34,261 nt of DNA from Halanaerobium saccharolyticum subsp. saccharolyticum DSM 6643 (GCF_000350165.1 NZ_CAUI01000004.1:1-34261), one strand, 5' to 3'; shown: positions 15,195-24,996, counted from the stretch's first letter. Numbers and translations: made by a program. The notes: a model not told the origin generated them from the sequence alone.

Positions 15195-15560
15195 ATGTCC
15201 ATTGAAGTTGGTACTATAGTTGTAGGAGAAGTTACAGGGATAACAAATTTTGGTGCTTTTGTTGAGTTGGAAAGTGGAGAGACTGGCCTTGTTCATATTT
15301 CAGAGGTTGCTAACACATATGTAAAAGATATTAGTAATTTCTTAAAAGAAGGCGATGAAGTTAAGGTTAAAGTTATTAATGTTGATGACGACGGGAAAAT
15401 TGGTCTTTCCATCAAACAATTAGAGGACCCAGATGACAGAATTGATCATGCTCCAGAGATGTCCTTTGATGAAAAAATGGAACGTTTCTTGAAGCAGAGC
15501 AGTGAACGTCAGCAAGATCTAAAAAGTAGAGAGGCAAAGAATGGCGGAAGCTCCAACTAA
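15195..15560 (+). CDS. yabR: Small S1-domain RNA-binding protein, YabR-like
   Basis: 121 residues: one S1 domain (about 1-75; GTIVVGEVTGITNFGAFVEL, then GLVHISEVA and KVKVINVDDDGKIGLSIKQ) and an acidic to basic, probably disordered tail. Size and context match Bacillus YabR (general stress protein 13), encoded next to divIC. It should bind RNA or the ribosome; the specific target is unknown. The RBS agggagg is 10-12 bases upstream. A dedicated promoter and a downstream terminator make it a monocistronic unit. Confidence 0.88.
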   Translation: MSIEVGTIVVGEVTGITNFGAFVELESGETGLVHISEVANTYVKDISNFLKEGDEVKVKVINVDDDGKIGLSIKQLEDPDDRIDHAPEMSFDEKMERFLKQSSERQQDLKSREAKNGGSSN

Positions 15561-15588
15561 ATATTTGCCAATTTTTTATTAACTTTTT

Positions 15589-15627
15589 AAACATCCTTTA
15601 ATTCGTTTAAGGGGTGTTTTCTCTTTT
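15589..15627 (+). terminator. Terminator after yabR-like gene
   Basis: aaacatcctttaa (15589-15601) pairs with ttaaggggtgttt (15607-15619, two G-T pairs) and is followed by a T-rich run. Confidence 0.8.
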
Positions 15628-15668
15628 TATATTAAGTTAATAATAAAAAAATACAGGGAGAAGTAATA

Positions 15669-16214
15669 ATGAATGAGCATAAGATTATAGAACTTCAGTT
15701 AGATAGAACTATTAATAATTTTTTTAAAACAGCTAAATACTGTCCATTTGGTTTTCCAGCTGTAATAACTGTCAATCCATTTGTTAATAATATTCCAGCA
15801 CCAACAATTTATTGGCTGAGTTGTCCTTATTTAAATTATAAAGTCGATCGTTTAGAAGCTGAAAGTAATTTAATTTCAGATTTAAGAAATAAATTACAAT
15901 CTGATCAAAATTTTAAAATTAAAATGATTGAAGCTCATAACAAATATGCAAAGCAAAGGAAAAAGTTATTGTCTGAGGAACAATTAAATCAAGCAAAAGA
16001 TGTTTCTGAAGATTTATATAAGACACTTATGAATTCTGGTGTTGGTGGAATCAGGGAAAAAGAAGGTATAAAATGTTTACATACACATCTTGCTGATTTT
16101 TTAGTTAATAAGTTTAACCCAGCAGGTGAAATTGTGTTTAGCAAGATTAATTGGCCTGATAACTGTCAAATTTGCAAAGAAAGGATTGATGAATTTGAGA
16201 GCAGCTGCGGTTGA
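15669..16214 (+). CDS. DUF501 domain-containing protein
   Basis: 181 residues, soluble, of the DUF501 family, whose function is unknown. Visible landmarks are CPFGFPAVITVNP (about 25-37), YWLSCPYLNY, a long charged helical stretch in the middle, GVGGIREKEGIKCLHTHLADFL (read in two parts, about 124-145), and a C-terminal CQICKERIDEFESSCG with three cysteines. Conserved Cys and His residues (CPYL, KCLHTHLA) suggest a metal or redox site. It overlaps the following ppx/gppA gene by 26 bases. DUF501 genes lie between divIC and ppx in many phyla, including Mycobacterium, so a role linked to division or polyphosphate/(p)ppGpp is possible but unproven. Confidence 0.88.
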   Translation: MNEHKIIELQLDRTINNFFKTAKYCPFGFPAVITVNPFVNNIPAPTIYWLSCPYLNYKVDRLEAESNLISDLRNKLQSDQNFKIKMIEAHNKYAKQRKKLLSEEQLNQAKDVSEDLYKTLMNSGVGGIREKEGIKCLHTHLADFLVNKFNPAGEIVFSKINWPDNCQICKERIDEFESSCG

Positions 16215-17097
16215 CATTGGAACAAATTCTTGTCGATTATTAATAGCTGAGAAAAAAACAGATGAGTCTTTTAATATTTTAAGCAGAAAGTTAGAAATTA
16301 CAAGACTTGGTGAAGGTGTAGATCAAAATAAAATTTTAAAAAAAAGAGCTGTTAACCGAGTTTTTAAAGTTTTGAAAAAATATAAAGCAATAATAGATGA
16401 ATTTCAGGTAGACAGGGTCCGTATTGTTGGGACAAGTGCTCTAAGAGATGTAGAAAATTCTTATTTATTAACTGAAAAAATTAAGGATTTAGGACTTAAA
16501 TTAGAAATAATAAGTGGGGAAAAGGAAGCTAAATTAAATTATTTGGGCGCAGTCTCTAATTTGGAAGATAATTTTTTATTAGTTGATATTGGAGGTGGAA
16601 GCACCGAATTCATTTGGTCAAATTCCTCGGAAATAAATTTTAAAAGTTTGGATGTTGGCTGTGTTAGAATGACAGAGAAATTTATAGCTGACCCTAATGA
16701 GAAAATTAGTTTAGCTGAAATTAATGAAATTCAAAGTTATGTAGATAATTCACTTTCAAAAGAACTTGAATTAGATAAAAAATTTAAAGTTAAAGGTGTG
16801 GGTGGTACAATAACTACGTTGGCTGCTGTTAAACTTGCTTTAGAAGTATATGATAGCAGTAAAATAGAAGATTTAAAACTGAAATATTCTGAGCTTGAAA
16901 AAATCAGGGATAGATTAAAGGATCTTAAATTAAAAGAAAGAAAAAAAGTTAAGGGTCTACAGCCTAAAAGAGCTGATATTATTGTGTCAGGTCTTATTAT
17001 TTTAATGACAATCATGAAATATATAAATAGTCAGGAGCTTTACGTTAGTGATCATGATTTATTATATGGTTTATTAAAAGAAGAGTTATTTAATTAA
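16189..17097 (+). CDS. ppx: Exopolyphosphatase / guanosine pentaphosphatase family (Ppx/GppA)
   Basis: About 302 residues, a single Ppx-GppA domain of the ASKHA phosphotransferase fold without the C-terminal HD extension of long forms. The N-terminal phosphate-binding loop is VDIGTNSCRLLI, and the second is LLVDIGGGSTEFI. VRIVGTSALRD and GVGGTITTLAA are also typical. Start is uncertain: ATG 16189 is only 3 bases after aagga (16181-16185), while TTG 16195 has ideal 9-base spacing. The protein is translationally coupled to DUF501 by overlap. It probably hydrolyses polyphosphate or pppGpp; the two activities cannot be told apart from sequence. Confidence 0.9.
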   Translation: MNLRAAAVDIGTNSCRLLIAEKKTDESFNILSRKLEITRLGEGVDQNKILKKRAVNRVFKVLKKYKAIIDEFQVDRVRIVGTSALRDVENSYLLTEKIKDLGLKLEIISGEKEAKLNYLGAVSNLEDNFLLVDIGGGSTEFIWSNSSEINFKSLDVGCVRMTEKFIADPNEKISLAEINEIQSYVDNSLSKELELDKKFKVKGVGGTITTLAAVKLALEVYDSSKIEDLKLKYSELEKIRDRLKDLKLKERKKVKGLQPKRADIIVSGLIILMTIMKYINSQELYVSDHDLLYGLLKEELFN

Positions 17098-17154
17098 CTA
17101 AATGATTGATTATATAATTGATTTTTAAAAAGTTAAATGGTGGAGGCTTTTATA

Positions 17155-18549
17155 ATGAAAAGCAGATTCAAAGATTTTATTGAGAAAAATAATTTACTTA
17201 ATAATTGTAAAAGCTTATTAATTGCTGTGTCCGGAGGACCTGATTCCTTAGCAATGCTAAATCTTTTTTATGAATTAAGTGATGATTTTGAAATAAAAAT
17301 AGCAGCTGCTCATTTAGATCATATGTTTAGAGAAGAATCTTCTGCTGAAGCTGATTTTGTAGAAAAATTTACCCGGGATAAAGGGATTGAATTTTTTCGC
17401 AAAAGTGAAAATTTGCCAGAGTTGATTAAAACGAAAAATATTTCTGCTGAGGCAGCAGCTAGAAAAGTTAGATTTAATTTTTTTAGTGAAATTATGAATA
17501 AATACAATTACGACTCATTGGCTCTTGCTCATCATAGAGATGATCAGGCAGAAACTGTTTTGTTAAATTTATTTAGAGGTAGTGGTTTAAAGGGCTTAAG
17601 TGGAATTCAGCCTGAAGTAAAGGTTGATGAATTAAAAATTATTCATCCCATGCTCTGTTTTAGTAAAGAAGAAATTTTAGCTTATTGTCAAGAAGTAAAT
17701 CTAAAGCCTCGTTTTGACAGCAGCAATGAAGAAAATATCTACAGTAGGAATGTAATTCGCAATAAAATTTTTCCTATTGTAGAAAATAGAATTAATGAAA
17801 ATGCAAGAGAGGTAATTGCCAGGAGTAGTAATATCATCGCTGCCGAAGATCAATTTATAGAGCAGTTGGCATTAAAAAAATATAAAAAAATTTTAATAGA
17901 AGAAAATAGTGATAAAGTTATAATTGACTTTAATAAATTCCGAAATATTGATCAAGTTTTACAGCGTAGAATATATAGGATTATTTATAATAAAATTAAC
18001 AATAATCTTGACGATTTATATTTTGATCATATATTAGAAATCGAAAAATTAATTGATGATGATCAAACAGGAAGAGGAATAGATATAGCCTCTGAAATCA
18101 GAATAGAAATTAGTTATTCTAATTTAATTTTTTTTAAAAAAGACATTTTAAATATTGATAGTCAAGAAGATATAGAAATAAAATTAAATCAAGAAATTCA
18201 AATTGATAAAAAACGCAGTATAAGTTCAGCAGTTATAGCTAAAAAAGATTTTTCTTTTGTTGACAACTCTTGCCGTTCTGCTTTTGATTTTAATAAATTA
18301 AATTTCCCTTTAAAAATAAGAAGAAGAAAGCCGGGAGATAAATTTATTCCTTTAGGGATGGAGGGCCATAAGAAAGTCAAAGATATTTTGATTGATGAAA
18401 AAGTTCCAAAATATTTAAGGGAAGAGGTCCCGTTAGTTGTCGATGCTGAGGATAATATAATTTGGCTGGCGCCATATAGAATTTCTGATGATTATAAGAT
18501 TACTAAAGAAACAGATAAGATTTTAATTTTAAGATTAAAATATAAATAG
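17155..18549 (+). CDS. tilS: tRNA(Ile)-lysidine synthase
   Basis: 464 residues from ATG 17155, chosen because ggtggagg (17139-17146) lies 8 bases upstream; ATG 17137 overlaps that RBS. PP-loop SGGPDS is at 26-31, with AAHLDHMFREES and LALAHHRDDQAETVLLNLFRGSGL motifs of the N-terminal ATP-pyrophosphatase domain. A linker and the C-terminal TilS domain follow (KIRRRKPGDKFIPLGM, KVKDILIDEKVP). It puts lysidine at C34 of the CAU-anticodon tRNA-Ile so that it reads AUA. AUA codons are frequent in this AT-rich genome. The tilS-hpt-ftsH order is as in Bacillus. Confidence 0.96.
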   Translation: MKSRFKDFIEKNNLLNNCKSLLIAVSGGPDSLAMLNLFYELSDDFEIKIAAAHLDHMFREESSAEADFVEKFTRDKGIEFFRKSENLPELIKTKNISAEAAARKVRFNFFSEIMNKYNYDSLALAHHRDDQAETVLLNLFRGSGLKGLSGIQPEVKVDELKIIHPMLCFSKEEILAYCQEVNLKPRFDSSNEENIYSRNVIRNKIFPIVENRINENAREVIARSSNIIAAEDQFIEQLALKKYKKILIEENSDKVIIDFNKFRNIDQVLQRRIYRIIYNKINNNLDDLYFDHILEIEKLIDDDQTGRGIDIASEIRIEISYSNLIFFKKDILNIDSQEDIEIKLNQEIQIDKKRSISSAVIAKKDFSFVDNSCRSAFDFNKLNFPLKIRRRKPGDKFIPLGMEGHKKVKDILIDEKVPKYLREEVPLVVDAEDNIIWLAPYRISDDYKITKETDKILILRLKYK

Positions 18550-18559
18550 GAGGATCACA

Positions 18560-19120
18560 ATGGGGAAAAATACTGTTTTTTCAGATGACATTAAAGAGAT
18601 TGTAATTGATGAGCAAGAATTGAAAGATAGGATATCAGAGCTGGGCAAGGAAATTACAGATAGTTATGAAAAAGATGATGATATAGTAATGCTCTGTATT
18701 TTAAGGGGAGCTATTTTATTTATGGCTGATTTAGCAAGGGAAATTGATTTGCCAGTGGTATTTGATTTTATGGATGTTTCAAGTTATGGTGCTTCAACAG
18801 AATCATCAGGTGTTGTTAGAATTATAAAAGATATGGAAGAAAATATAGAGGGAAGACATCTTTTAATTGTTGAAGATATTATTGATACTGGTAGAACCTT
18901 AAAACATGTTGTAGATATGCTCGAAACTCGTGACCCCAAAAGTATTAAAGTAGTTACCTTATTAGATAAACCAGATAGAAGGGTACAAAAAGAGATGGAT
19001 GCAGATTTTAATGGTTTTGAAATACCTGATAAATTTGTCGTAGGTTATGGTCTTGATTTTGCTGAAAAATATCGAAATCTTTCATTTATTGGTGTGTTAA
19101 AAGAAAAATTATATATATAA
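18560..19120 (+). CDS. hpt: Hypoxanthine phosphoribosyltransferase
   Basis: 186 residues, normal for bacterial HPRT. The PRPP-binding loop LLIVEDIIDTGRTL is at about 101-114, with ILRGAILFMADL near 47-58 and the FDFMDVSSYG block at 68-77. It salvages hypoxanthine and guanine to IMP and GMP. RBS aggagg lies 8 bases before the ATG and just after the tilS stop, so it is cotranscribed with tilS. The conserved tilS-hpt-ftsH arrangement supports the assignment. Confidence 0.96.
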   Translation: MGKNTVFSDDIKEIVIDEQELKDRISELGKEITDSYEKDDDIVMLCILRGAILFMADLAREIDLPVVFDFMDVSSYGASTESSGVVRIIKDMEENIEGRHLLIVEDIIDTGRTLKHVVDMLETRDPKSIKVVTLLDKPDRRVQKEMDADFNGFEIPDKFVVGYGLDFAEKYRNLSFIGVLKEKLYI

Positions 19121-19263
19121 ATACTCAGCGGCTTAAATATTAATATTTATATATATTATTTTCTAATTAAAATTTAATATTCATAGTTTATAATGTATTT
19201 TAGCTGAGCATTTTAGTATTGTTTTGATTAAGGAAAATTAGTAATAACTATCAAGATAGATTA

Positions 19264-19292
19264 TTTACAAAATATAAATATTATGTTATAAT
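19264..19292 (+). promoter_or_regulatory. ftsH promoter
   Basis: TTTACA (19264-19269), 17-base spacer, TATAAT (19287-19292) preceded by TGt, an extended -10. The rest of the 215-base gap between hpt and ftsH is very AT-rich with no gene visible. Confidence 0.75.
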
Positions 19293-19335
19293 ATTTTACT
19301 GTATATGATTTAAGTCGTAGGGGAGGTAAAGAAAT

Positions 19336-21243
19336 TTGAATAAGTTTGTTAAAAATATAGGATTTTATTTAATTCTGATTGCTATATCTATTTTAGTTGC
19401 TCAATTTTTTATGCAGCAGGGACCATCTACTATAGAAGAATTCACATACACTAATCTTTTACAAGAGGTTGAAGCTGACAATATTAATGAAGTAACTATT
19501 ATAGGAAATCAGGAAGTGACAGGTACATTTAATAATAAAGAATTTAAAGTTCCGGTTCCACCGGAGGCTATTCCATCTTTGATGCAGGAATTAAGAGCTG
19601 GTGATGTTAATATTAAAACAGAACCACAACCAACAACACCCTGGTGGATTAATATTTTAAGTTATATTTTACCTGTTGTGATTTTAATTGTTGCCTGGAT
19701 TTTCATTATGCAGAAAATGCAGGGTGGCGGCAGCAAAATGATGTCATTTGGTAAAAGCAAAGCCAAACTGAATGAAAGTGATGTTAATGTAACATTTGAG
19801 GATGTTGCAAATTATGATGAGGTAAAAGAAGAACTGCAGGAAGTAATTCAGTTTTTACAAAAGCCGGATAAATTTACTGAGTTGGGTGCTGAAGTGCCTA
19901 AAGGAGTATTGATGGTTGGCCCTCCAGGAACTGGTAAAACCTTAATGGCAAAAGCAGTTGCAGGAGAAGCTGGTGTTCCATTCTTCTTTATCAGTGGATC
20001 TGATTTTGTGGAAATGTTCGTTGGTGTTGGAGCATCTCGAGTCAGAGATTTATTTGAAAAAGGTAAAAAGAATTCACCTTGTATTATCTTTATTGATGAA
20101 CTTGATGCTGTTGGTCGTCAACGTGGTGCTGGCCTTGGAGGCGGACACGATGAGAGAGAACAGACATTAAATCAACTTTTAGTTGAAATGGATGGTTTTG
20201 AACCAAATGAGGGTATAATATTAATGGCTGCTACAAATAGACCGGATGTATTAGATCCTGCTTTATTAAGACCTGGACGTTTTGATAGACAGGTAATGGT
20301 TGATAAACCAGATAGATTGGGAAGACAGAAAATATTAGAAATTCATGTAAAAAATAAACCTTTAGATGATAATATTGATTTGGAAATCTTGGCTAAAAGA
20401 ACTCCAGGCTTTACTGGTGCAGATATGGAGAATTTGGCTAATGAAGCTGCAATTTTAGCTGCTAGAAGATCGAAAAAAATTATTGCAATGAAGGAATTTG
20501 ATGATGCAATTGATAGAGTGATTGCAGGCCCAGCCAAGAAAAGCAGAATTGTAACTGATGAAGAGAAAAATCTTGTTTCCTATCATGAAACAGGACATGC
20601 TTTATTGGGTGAGTTATTAGAACATGCTGATCGCACACATAAAGTAACAATAATTCCTCGTGGTAGAGCGGGTGGATTTACTGTTCCACTTCCCTCAGAT
20701 GATCAGAACTTTATGACTAAAGGACAACTTCTGGATAAAGTTACCAGTTTAATGGGAGGAAGAGCTGCAGAATCTATTTTCCTTGATGATATTAGTACAG
20801 GTGCTCAGAATGATATAGAAAGAGCAACTAAAATTATTAGAGCAATGGTAACTGAATATGGTATGAGTGAAAATTTAGGCCCTTTAACTTTAGGTCAGAA
20901 ACATGATCAACAGGTCTTTTTGGGTCGAGATATTTCTCGCCAAAGAAATTATAGTGAAGAAGTTGCTGCTCGTATTGATAAAGAGATTAGTAAAATGGTC
21001 GAGGAATGTTATAGTAAAGCAGAAAGGCTTCTAAGAGACAATTCTGAGACAGTAGAAAACATTGTTTCTGCTCTGAAAGAACATGAGACTTTAAATTCTG
21101 ATCAGATTAAGCGTATAATGAGGGGCGAAGAAATAACTGGTGATCCCGATAAAGACAGAATAGAAGAAGATGATTCTGATGGAGATCAGGATAATCAAGA
21201 GAGTATAATCACTACTTTTAAACCTGAACCACAGAATGCTTAA
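19336..21243 (+). CDS. ftsH: ATP-dependent zinc metalloprotease FtsH
   Basis: 635 residues, full length. Two membrane segments (about 8-26 and 107-127) flank an extracytoplasmic FtsH-ext domain. The AAA module carries Walker A GPPGTGKT (195-202), Walker B IIFIDE (250-255) and the second region of homology [20 protein letters not shown] (301-320). The protease zinc motif is HETGH (417-421); most FtsH proteins have HEAGH, but the ligands are intact. An acidic C-terminal tail follows. Translation starts at TTG with strong RBS ggggagg (19320-19326). It degrades membrane and regulatory proteins. It is a separate transcription unit from hpt, with its own promoter and terminator. Confidence 0.97.
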   Translation: MNKFVKNIGFYLILIAISILVAQFFMQQGPSTIEEFTYTNLLQEVEADNINEVTIIGNQEVTGTFNNKEFKVPVPPEAIPSLMQELRAGDVNIKTEPQPTTPWWINILSYILPVVILIVAWIFIMQKMQGGGSKMMSFGKSKAKLNESDVNVTFEDVANYDEVKEELQEVIQFLQKPDKFTELGAEVPKGVLMVGPPGTGKTLMAKAVAGEAGVPFFFISGSDFVEMFVGVGASRVRDLFEKGKKNSPCIIFIDELDAVGRQRGAGLGGGHDEREQTLNQLLVEMDGFEPNEGIILMAATNRPDVLDPALLRPGRFDRQVMVDKPDRLGRQKILEIHVKNKPLDDNIDLEILAKRTPGFTGADMENLANEAAILAARRSKKIIAMKEFDDAIDRVIAGPAKKSRIVTDEEKNLVSYHETGHALLGELLEHADRTHKVTIIPRGRAGGFTVPLPSDDQNFMTKGQLLDKVTSLMGGRAAESIFLDDISTGAQNDIERATKIIRAMVTEYGMSENLGPLTLGQKHDQQVFLGRDISRQRNYSEEVAARIDKEISKMVEECYSKAERLLRDNSETVENIVSALKEHETLNSDQIKRIMRGEEITGDPDKDRIEEDDSDGDQDNQESIITTFKPEPQNA

Positions 21244-21260
21244 ATATAAGATTAATCTAA

Positions 21261-21287
21261 AAGACCAGCGTATGCTGGTCTTTTTTT
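21261..21287 (+). terminator. ftsH terminator
   Basis: Stem gaccagc (21263-21269) pairs with gctggtc (21274-21280), loop gtat, followed by seven T residues. Confidence 0.92.
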
Positions 21288-21357
21288 GTTATATTAATAA
21301 TAAAATGTAAGCAGTTTACTTTATTTTTTATTATCGAAAGTCTATAATAGAAATCAA

Positions 21358-21372
21358 TATCGATAAACGATA
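21358..21372 (+). promoter_or_regulatory. Probable PadR operator
   Basis: Inverted repeat tatcg-N5-cgata, with a further half-site ttatcg at 21331-21336. It lies just downstream of a possible -10 (TATAAT, 21343-21348) and just before the padR RBS, as expected for an autorepressor. Confidence 0.55.
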
Positions 21373-21385
21373 AAGAGGTGAAAAC

Positions 21386-21694
21386 ATGAAAAATAGTATT
21401 TTAAGAAAAATGTTTTTAGCATTTATGAGGATTCATATTCTTCATCATGCCAAAAAAGAAGCTTTTTTTGGTTTATGGATGATTGATGAACTCAAAAGTC
21501 ATGGATATGAAATAAGCTCAGGTACTCTATATCCAGTTCTGCATTCTATGGAAGCTGATGGTATACTGATTAGTGAGGAGAAAACAATTGATGGGAAAGT
21601 GAGAAAGTATTACAGTCTTACTGATAAAGGAGCAGAAGTTTTAGAAGAAGTTAAGAAAAAAACCAGTGAACTTAGTCGAGAAATAATTGAGTAA
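21386..21694 (+). CDS. PadR-family transcriptional regulator
   Basis: 102 residues, a compact PadR winged-helix protein. HILHHAKKEAFFGLWMIDEL leads into the recognition region (GYEISSGTLYPVLHSMEADG, about 43-62), the wing (EKTIDGKVRKYYSLTDKG) and a short C-terminal dimerisation helix. RBS aaagaggtg precedes the ATG. The gene is followed by a FetAB-type exporter pair on the same strand and preceded by a matching palindrome. It probably represses this operon and responds to metal or another small ligand, which is inferred from position. Confidence 0.9.
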   Translation: MKNSILRKMFLAFMRIHILHHAKKEAFFGLWMIDELKSHGYEISSGTLYPVLHSMEADGILISEEKTIDGKVRKYYSLTDKGAEVLEEVKKKTSELSREIIE

Positions 21695-21738
21695 TTATTT
21701 TTGATTATGGATAATCTTATTTAAAAAAAGGGGGCAAT

Positions 21739-22365
21739 ATGTTTAAACTTAAAGATGTAAAATTTAAAAATATTTTAAATGTCGAAGATATAGAGCTGGA
21801 AGAAAAGATGATTACTGCAATTTTAGGAAGTAGTGGTGGTGGAAAAACAACATTTTTAAAACTGCTTAATAACATGATAACCGCTGATCAAGGGATAATA
21901 AAGTATAAGGGTGAAGAAATAGAAAATTATGATCCAGTTAAATTACGAAGAGAAGTTGTAATGCTTCCGCAGGATCCTAAAATTTTCAAAGGTACTATTA
22001 AGGAAAATTTTGAATTAACAGAAGAAATCACTGGTAATAAAGCTTCTAAAAATTTAAATTATAATGATCTTTTAAAGAAAGTATCCTTAACGCAAAATAT
22101 TGATGATTCTGCTGATAATTTGTCTGGGGGAGAAAAACAACGTTTGGCCTTGGCAAGAGTTATGTTATTAGAACCAAAAGTTTTACTTTTAGATGAACCA
22201 TCTTCTTCTTTAGATAAAATAACTGAAGAAAAAATTATTAATATGGTAGTCGATTATGCAAAAGAAAATAATAGAACTTTAATTATGGTAACTCATAGTC
22301 CAGAAATTGCCAAAAAATTTGCTGATAAAATAATTAATATTGAAAATGGTGAGATAGTTGATTGA
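21739..22365 (+). CDS. fetA: ABC transporter ATPase, FetA (YbbL) type
   Basis: 208 residues. Walker A GSSGGGKTT (30-38), LPQDPKIFKGTIKENF near 76-91 (Q-loop region), signature LSGGE (128-132), Walker B LLLDEP (149-154), switch histidine in MVTHSPE. RBS aaaaaggggg lies just upstream. It is paired 29 bases later with a UPF0014/FetB membrane protein. FetAB of E. coli exports iron and protects against oxidative stress. The substrate here is inferred from the pair. Confidence 0.88.
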   Translation: MFKLKDVKFKNILNVEDIELEEKMITAILGSSGGGKTTFLKLLNNMITADQGIIKYKGEEIENYDPVKLRREVVMLPQDPKIFKGTIKENFELTEEITGNKASKNLNYNDLLKKVSLTQNIDDSADNLSGGEKQRLALARVMLLEPKVLLLDEPSSSLDKITEEKIINMVVDYAKENNRTLIMVTHSPEIAKKFADKIINIENGEIVD

Positions 22366-22394
22366 ACTTTAACTTATAGAAGGAGTGAACATAA

Positions 22395-23174
22395 ATGAGT
22401 GAAACTATAGATATTCAAATAACTCAACTAGTTTTTGCTTATATATTTGTTATAGTATTATTGTTTATTGTTAAGAAAAAAGGAATAGGACACAAGGGAG
22501 AAATCTTATTAGCTTCAGTTCGGATGACTATTCAATTAGTTGCAGTAGGATTTATATTAGATTATGTTTTTGCTAATCAAAATCCCATTTATAGTTTGTT
22601 GATTTTATTTATTATGGAGGTCTTTGCTATATATAACATTTATGGAAGAGTTAATGGTAAAATTTCTAAAAAATTAAAAATAATTATTGCCAGCTCAATG
22701 TTTTTAGGGACCTCAATCAGTATCTTCTTTTTCGTGCTTGCTGTGGTAGGCCTTGATCCCTGGTTTAGGGCAGACTATTTCATTCCTCTTTCTGGAATGT
22801 TAATTGGTAATTCAATGACAGGGATTTCTTTAGGAGTCAATCATTTGATAAATGGAATTAGGGATAATAAAGATTTAATTGAGAATTATTTAATGCTAGG
22901 TGCTGAGCCAGAAACTGCTGTGAAAAAAATTAGTAACAGAGCTTTCTATAATGCAGTTTTACCAACAATAAATTCCATGATGGGGATGGGAATTGTATTT
23001 CTACCAGGAATGATGACCGGTCAAATTTTGGCTGGAGCTTCGCCAATTATTGCTATTAAATATCAAATTGCAATAATGATGGGTATTTTGGGTAGTGTTA
23101 CTTTAACTGTATTTTTTATGATTAACAAAGGTTCTAAAACCTTTTTTAATTCTAGAAAACAATTGAAAATTTAA
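22395..23174 (+). CDS. fetB: FetB (YbbM/UPF0014) family ABC permease, putative iron exporter
   Basis: 259 residues with about seven hydrophobic segments. Family signatures include the early SVRMTIQLVAVGFILDYVF (about 41-59), the cytoplasmic loop LMLGAEPETAV and the highly conserved MMGMGIVFLPGMMTGQILAGASP near 199-221 (shown here in outline). RBS aaggag is 10 bases before the ATG. It forms the membrane half of the exporter with the preceding ATPase. No terminator is obvious after it, and fhs has its own promoter. Confidence 0.9.
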   Translation: MSETIDIQITQLVFAYIFVIVLLFIVKKKGIGHKGEILLASVRMTIQLVAVGFILDYVFANQNPIYSLLILFIMEVFAIYNIYGRVNGKISKKLKIIIASSMFLGTSISIFFFVLAVVGLDPWFRADYFIPLSGMLIGNSMTGISLGVNHLINGIRDNKDLIENYLMLGAEPETAVKKISNRAFYNAVLPTINSMMGMGIVFLPGMMTGQILAGASPIIAIKYQIAIMMGILGSVTLTVFFMINKGSKTFFNSRKQLKI

Positions 23175-23214
23175 TTTTAGTCTAGATATTAAAGAAGTAA
23201 TTCTTAAAATAACA

Positions 23215-23243
23215 TTGAAATATTCAGCTAAAAAATATAAGAT
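23215..23243 (+). promoter_or_regulatory. Candidate fhs promoter
   Basis: TTGAAA (23215-23220), 17-base spacer, TAAGAT (23238-23243), the same -10 hexamer used by the three rRNA promoters at the end of the window. It lies 20 bases before the fhs RBS. Confidence 0.5.
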
Positions 23244-23276
23244 TAAGGTAAAGAAATTATCTGAGGGGGAAATATA

Positions 23277-24947
23277 GTGAAAAGTGATATTCAAATTGCT
23301 CAGGAAGCTAAAATGGAAGAGATAACAAAGATTGCTGAAAAAGTTGGTTTAGAGGAAGATGATTTAGAGTTATATGGTAAATACAAGGCAAAGGTTAAGT
23401 TAGATGTTTTGAAAAGGTTATCTGATAACTCGGACAGCAAGCTAGTTTTAGTAACTGCAATTACACCAACTCCAGCTGGTGAAGGTAAAACGACCACTAC
23501 TGTTGGTTTAGGTCAGGCATTAAATAGAATTGGGGAAAATGCAGTAATTGCAATTCGCGAACCATCTTTAGGACCGACAATGGGAATTAAAGGTGGAGCA
23601 GCTGGTGGTGGTTATGCACAGGTAATTCCAATGGAAGATATTAATCTTCATTTTACAGGAGATATTCATGCTATTGGTGTAGCGCATAATTTGCTTGCAG
23701 CAGCTATTGATAATCATATCAAACAAGGTAATGAATTAAATATTGATCCAACTCAAATAACCTTTAAAAGAGCCTTAGATATGAATGACCGTGCACTTAG
23801 AGAAACTATAGTTGGATTAGGTGGAACAATAAATGGCCAGCCTAGAGAGGATGGTTTCTTAATTACCGTTGCTTCGGAGATAATGGCAATACTTTGTCTG
23901 GCAAATGACTTGATGGAATTAAAAGATAAATTAGGTAAAATTGTTATTGGTTATAGTTATGATGGTGAAAGTATTACTGCTCATGATTTAAAAGTCGAAG
24001 GTGCAATGACTGCTCTTTTAAAAGATGCGATTAAACCTAACTTAGTTCAGACTTTAGAAAATACACCTGCCTTTATTCATGGAGGACCATTTGCCAATAT
24101 TGCTCATGGCTGTAATAGTGTAATGGCGACTAAATTCTCAATGAAACTGGGCGATATTACTGTTACAGAAGCAGGTTTCGGTGCTGATCTGGGGGCGGAG
24201 AAATTTTATAACATAAAATCTAGATTTGCTGATTTAAAACCGGATGCGACTGTTCTTGTAGCAACTATCAGAGCTTTAAAAATGCATGGGGGAGTAGACC
24301 TAGCAGATCTAAAAGAAGAGAATCTAGAAGCTTTAGAAGCTGGCATGGAAAATTTAGAAAAACATATAGAAAATGTGCATAAATTTGGAGTGCCTACAGT
24401 TGTAGCAATTAATAGATTTCCTGATGACACTGAAAAAGAGTTAGCTTTAGTTCGAAAAAAATGCGAAAAATTGGGGGTTAATGTAGCTCTGTCTGAAGTT
24501 TGGGCTAAAGGTGGAGAAGGTGGAGAAGAATTAGCTAATGCAGTTGTTGATGTTTTAGAAAACGAAAAAAGTCAATTTGAATTTCTTTATGATGAAAAGG
24601 CACCGATAAAAGATAAAATTGAAAAAATTGCTAAAGAAATTTATGGAGCTGATGGAGTTAACTATAGTGATACTGCTCTTGGTCAAATTGAAAAGTATGA
24701 AAAACAGGGATATGCAGATATTCCAGTTTGTATGGCTAAAACCCAAAGTTCAATTTCTGATAACCCTAGTTTAAAAGGGCGGCCTAGTGGTTTTAAGATT
24801 AATGTTAATGAAATTAATCTTTCAGCAGGTGCTGGTTTTTTAGTTGTAATGACTGGTCCAGTCTTAACAATGCCTGGATTACCCAAAAGACCTTCTGCAG
24901 AGGATATAGATATTGATGCAGATGGTAAAATTTCTGGATTGTTCTAA
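23277..24947 (+). CDS. fhs: Formate-tetrahydrofolate ligase
   Basis: 556 residues, standard length. The nucleotide-binding loop [11 protein letters not shown] is at 64-74. [19 protein letters not shown] and the C-terminal [20 protein letters not shown] blocks are characteristic. It makes 10-formyl-THF from formate, THF and ATP, feeding purine synthesis and formyl-Met-tRNA formation in anaerobes. The start codon is GTG with RBS gaggggga (23263-23270) 6 bases upstream. It is followed by the THF riboswitch and folT, so folate supply and use are adjacent. Confidence 0.97.
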   Translation: MKSDIQIAQEAKMEEITKIAEKVGLEEDDLELYGKYKAKVKLDVLKRLSDNSDSKLVLVTAITPTPAGEGKTTTTVGLGQALNRIGENAVIAIREPSLGPTMGIKGGAAGGGYAQVIPMEDINLHFTGDIHAIGVAHNLLAAAIDNHIKQGNELNIDPTQITFKRALDMNDRALRETIVGLGGTINGQPREDGFLITVASEIMAILCLANDLMELKDKLGKIVIGYSYDGESITAHDLKVEGAMTALLKDAIKPNLVQTLENTPAFIHGGPFANIAHGCNSVMATKFSMKLGDITVTEAGFGADLGAEKFYNIKSRFADLKPDATVLVATIRALKMHGGVDLADLKEENLEALEAGMENLEKHIENVHKFGVPTVVAINRFPDDTEKELALVRKKCEKLGVNVALSEVWAKGGEGGEELANAVVDVLENEKSQFEFLYDEKAPIKDKIEKIAKEIYGADGVNYSDTALGQIEKYEKQGYADIPVCMAKTQSSISDNPSLKGRPSGFKINVNEINLSAGAGFLVVMTGPVLTMPGLPKRPSAEDIDIDADGKISGLF

Positions 24948-24952
24948 ATAAC

Positions 24953-24981
24953 TTTAAAAAGGTTATTAAATAAGTTATAAT
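24953..24981 (+). promoter_or_regulatory. Promoter of the riboswitch-folT unit
   Basis: TTTAAA (24953-24958), 17-base spacer, TATAAT (24976-24981). The predicted start near 24988 is about 9 bases before the riboswitch P1 helix. Confidence 0.55.
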
Positions 24982-24996
24982 AAATTAAATAATATA

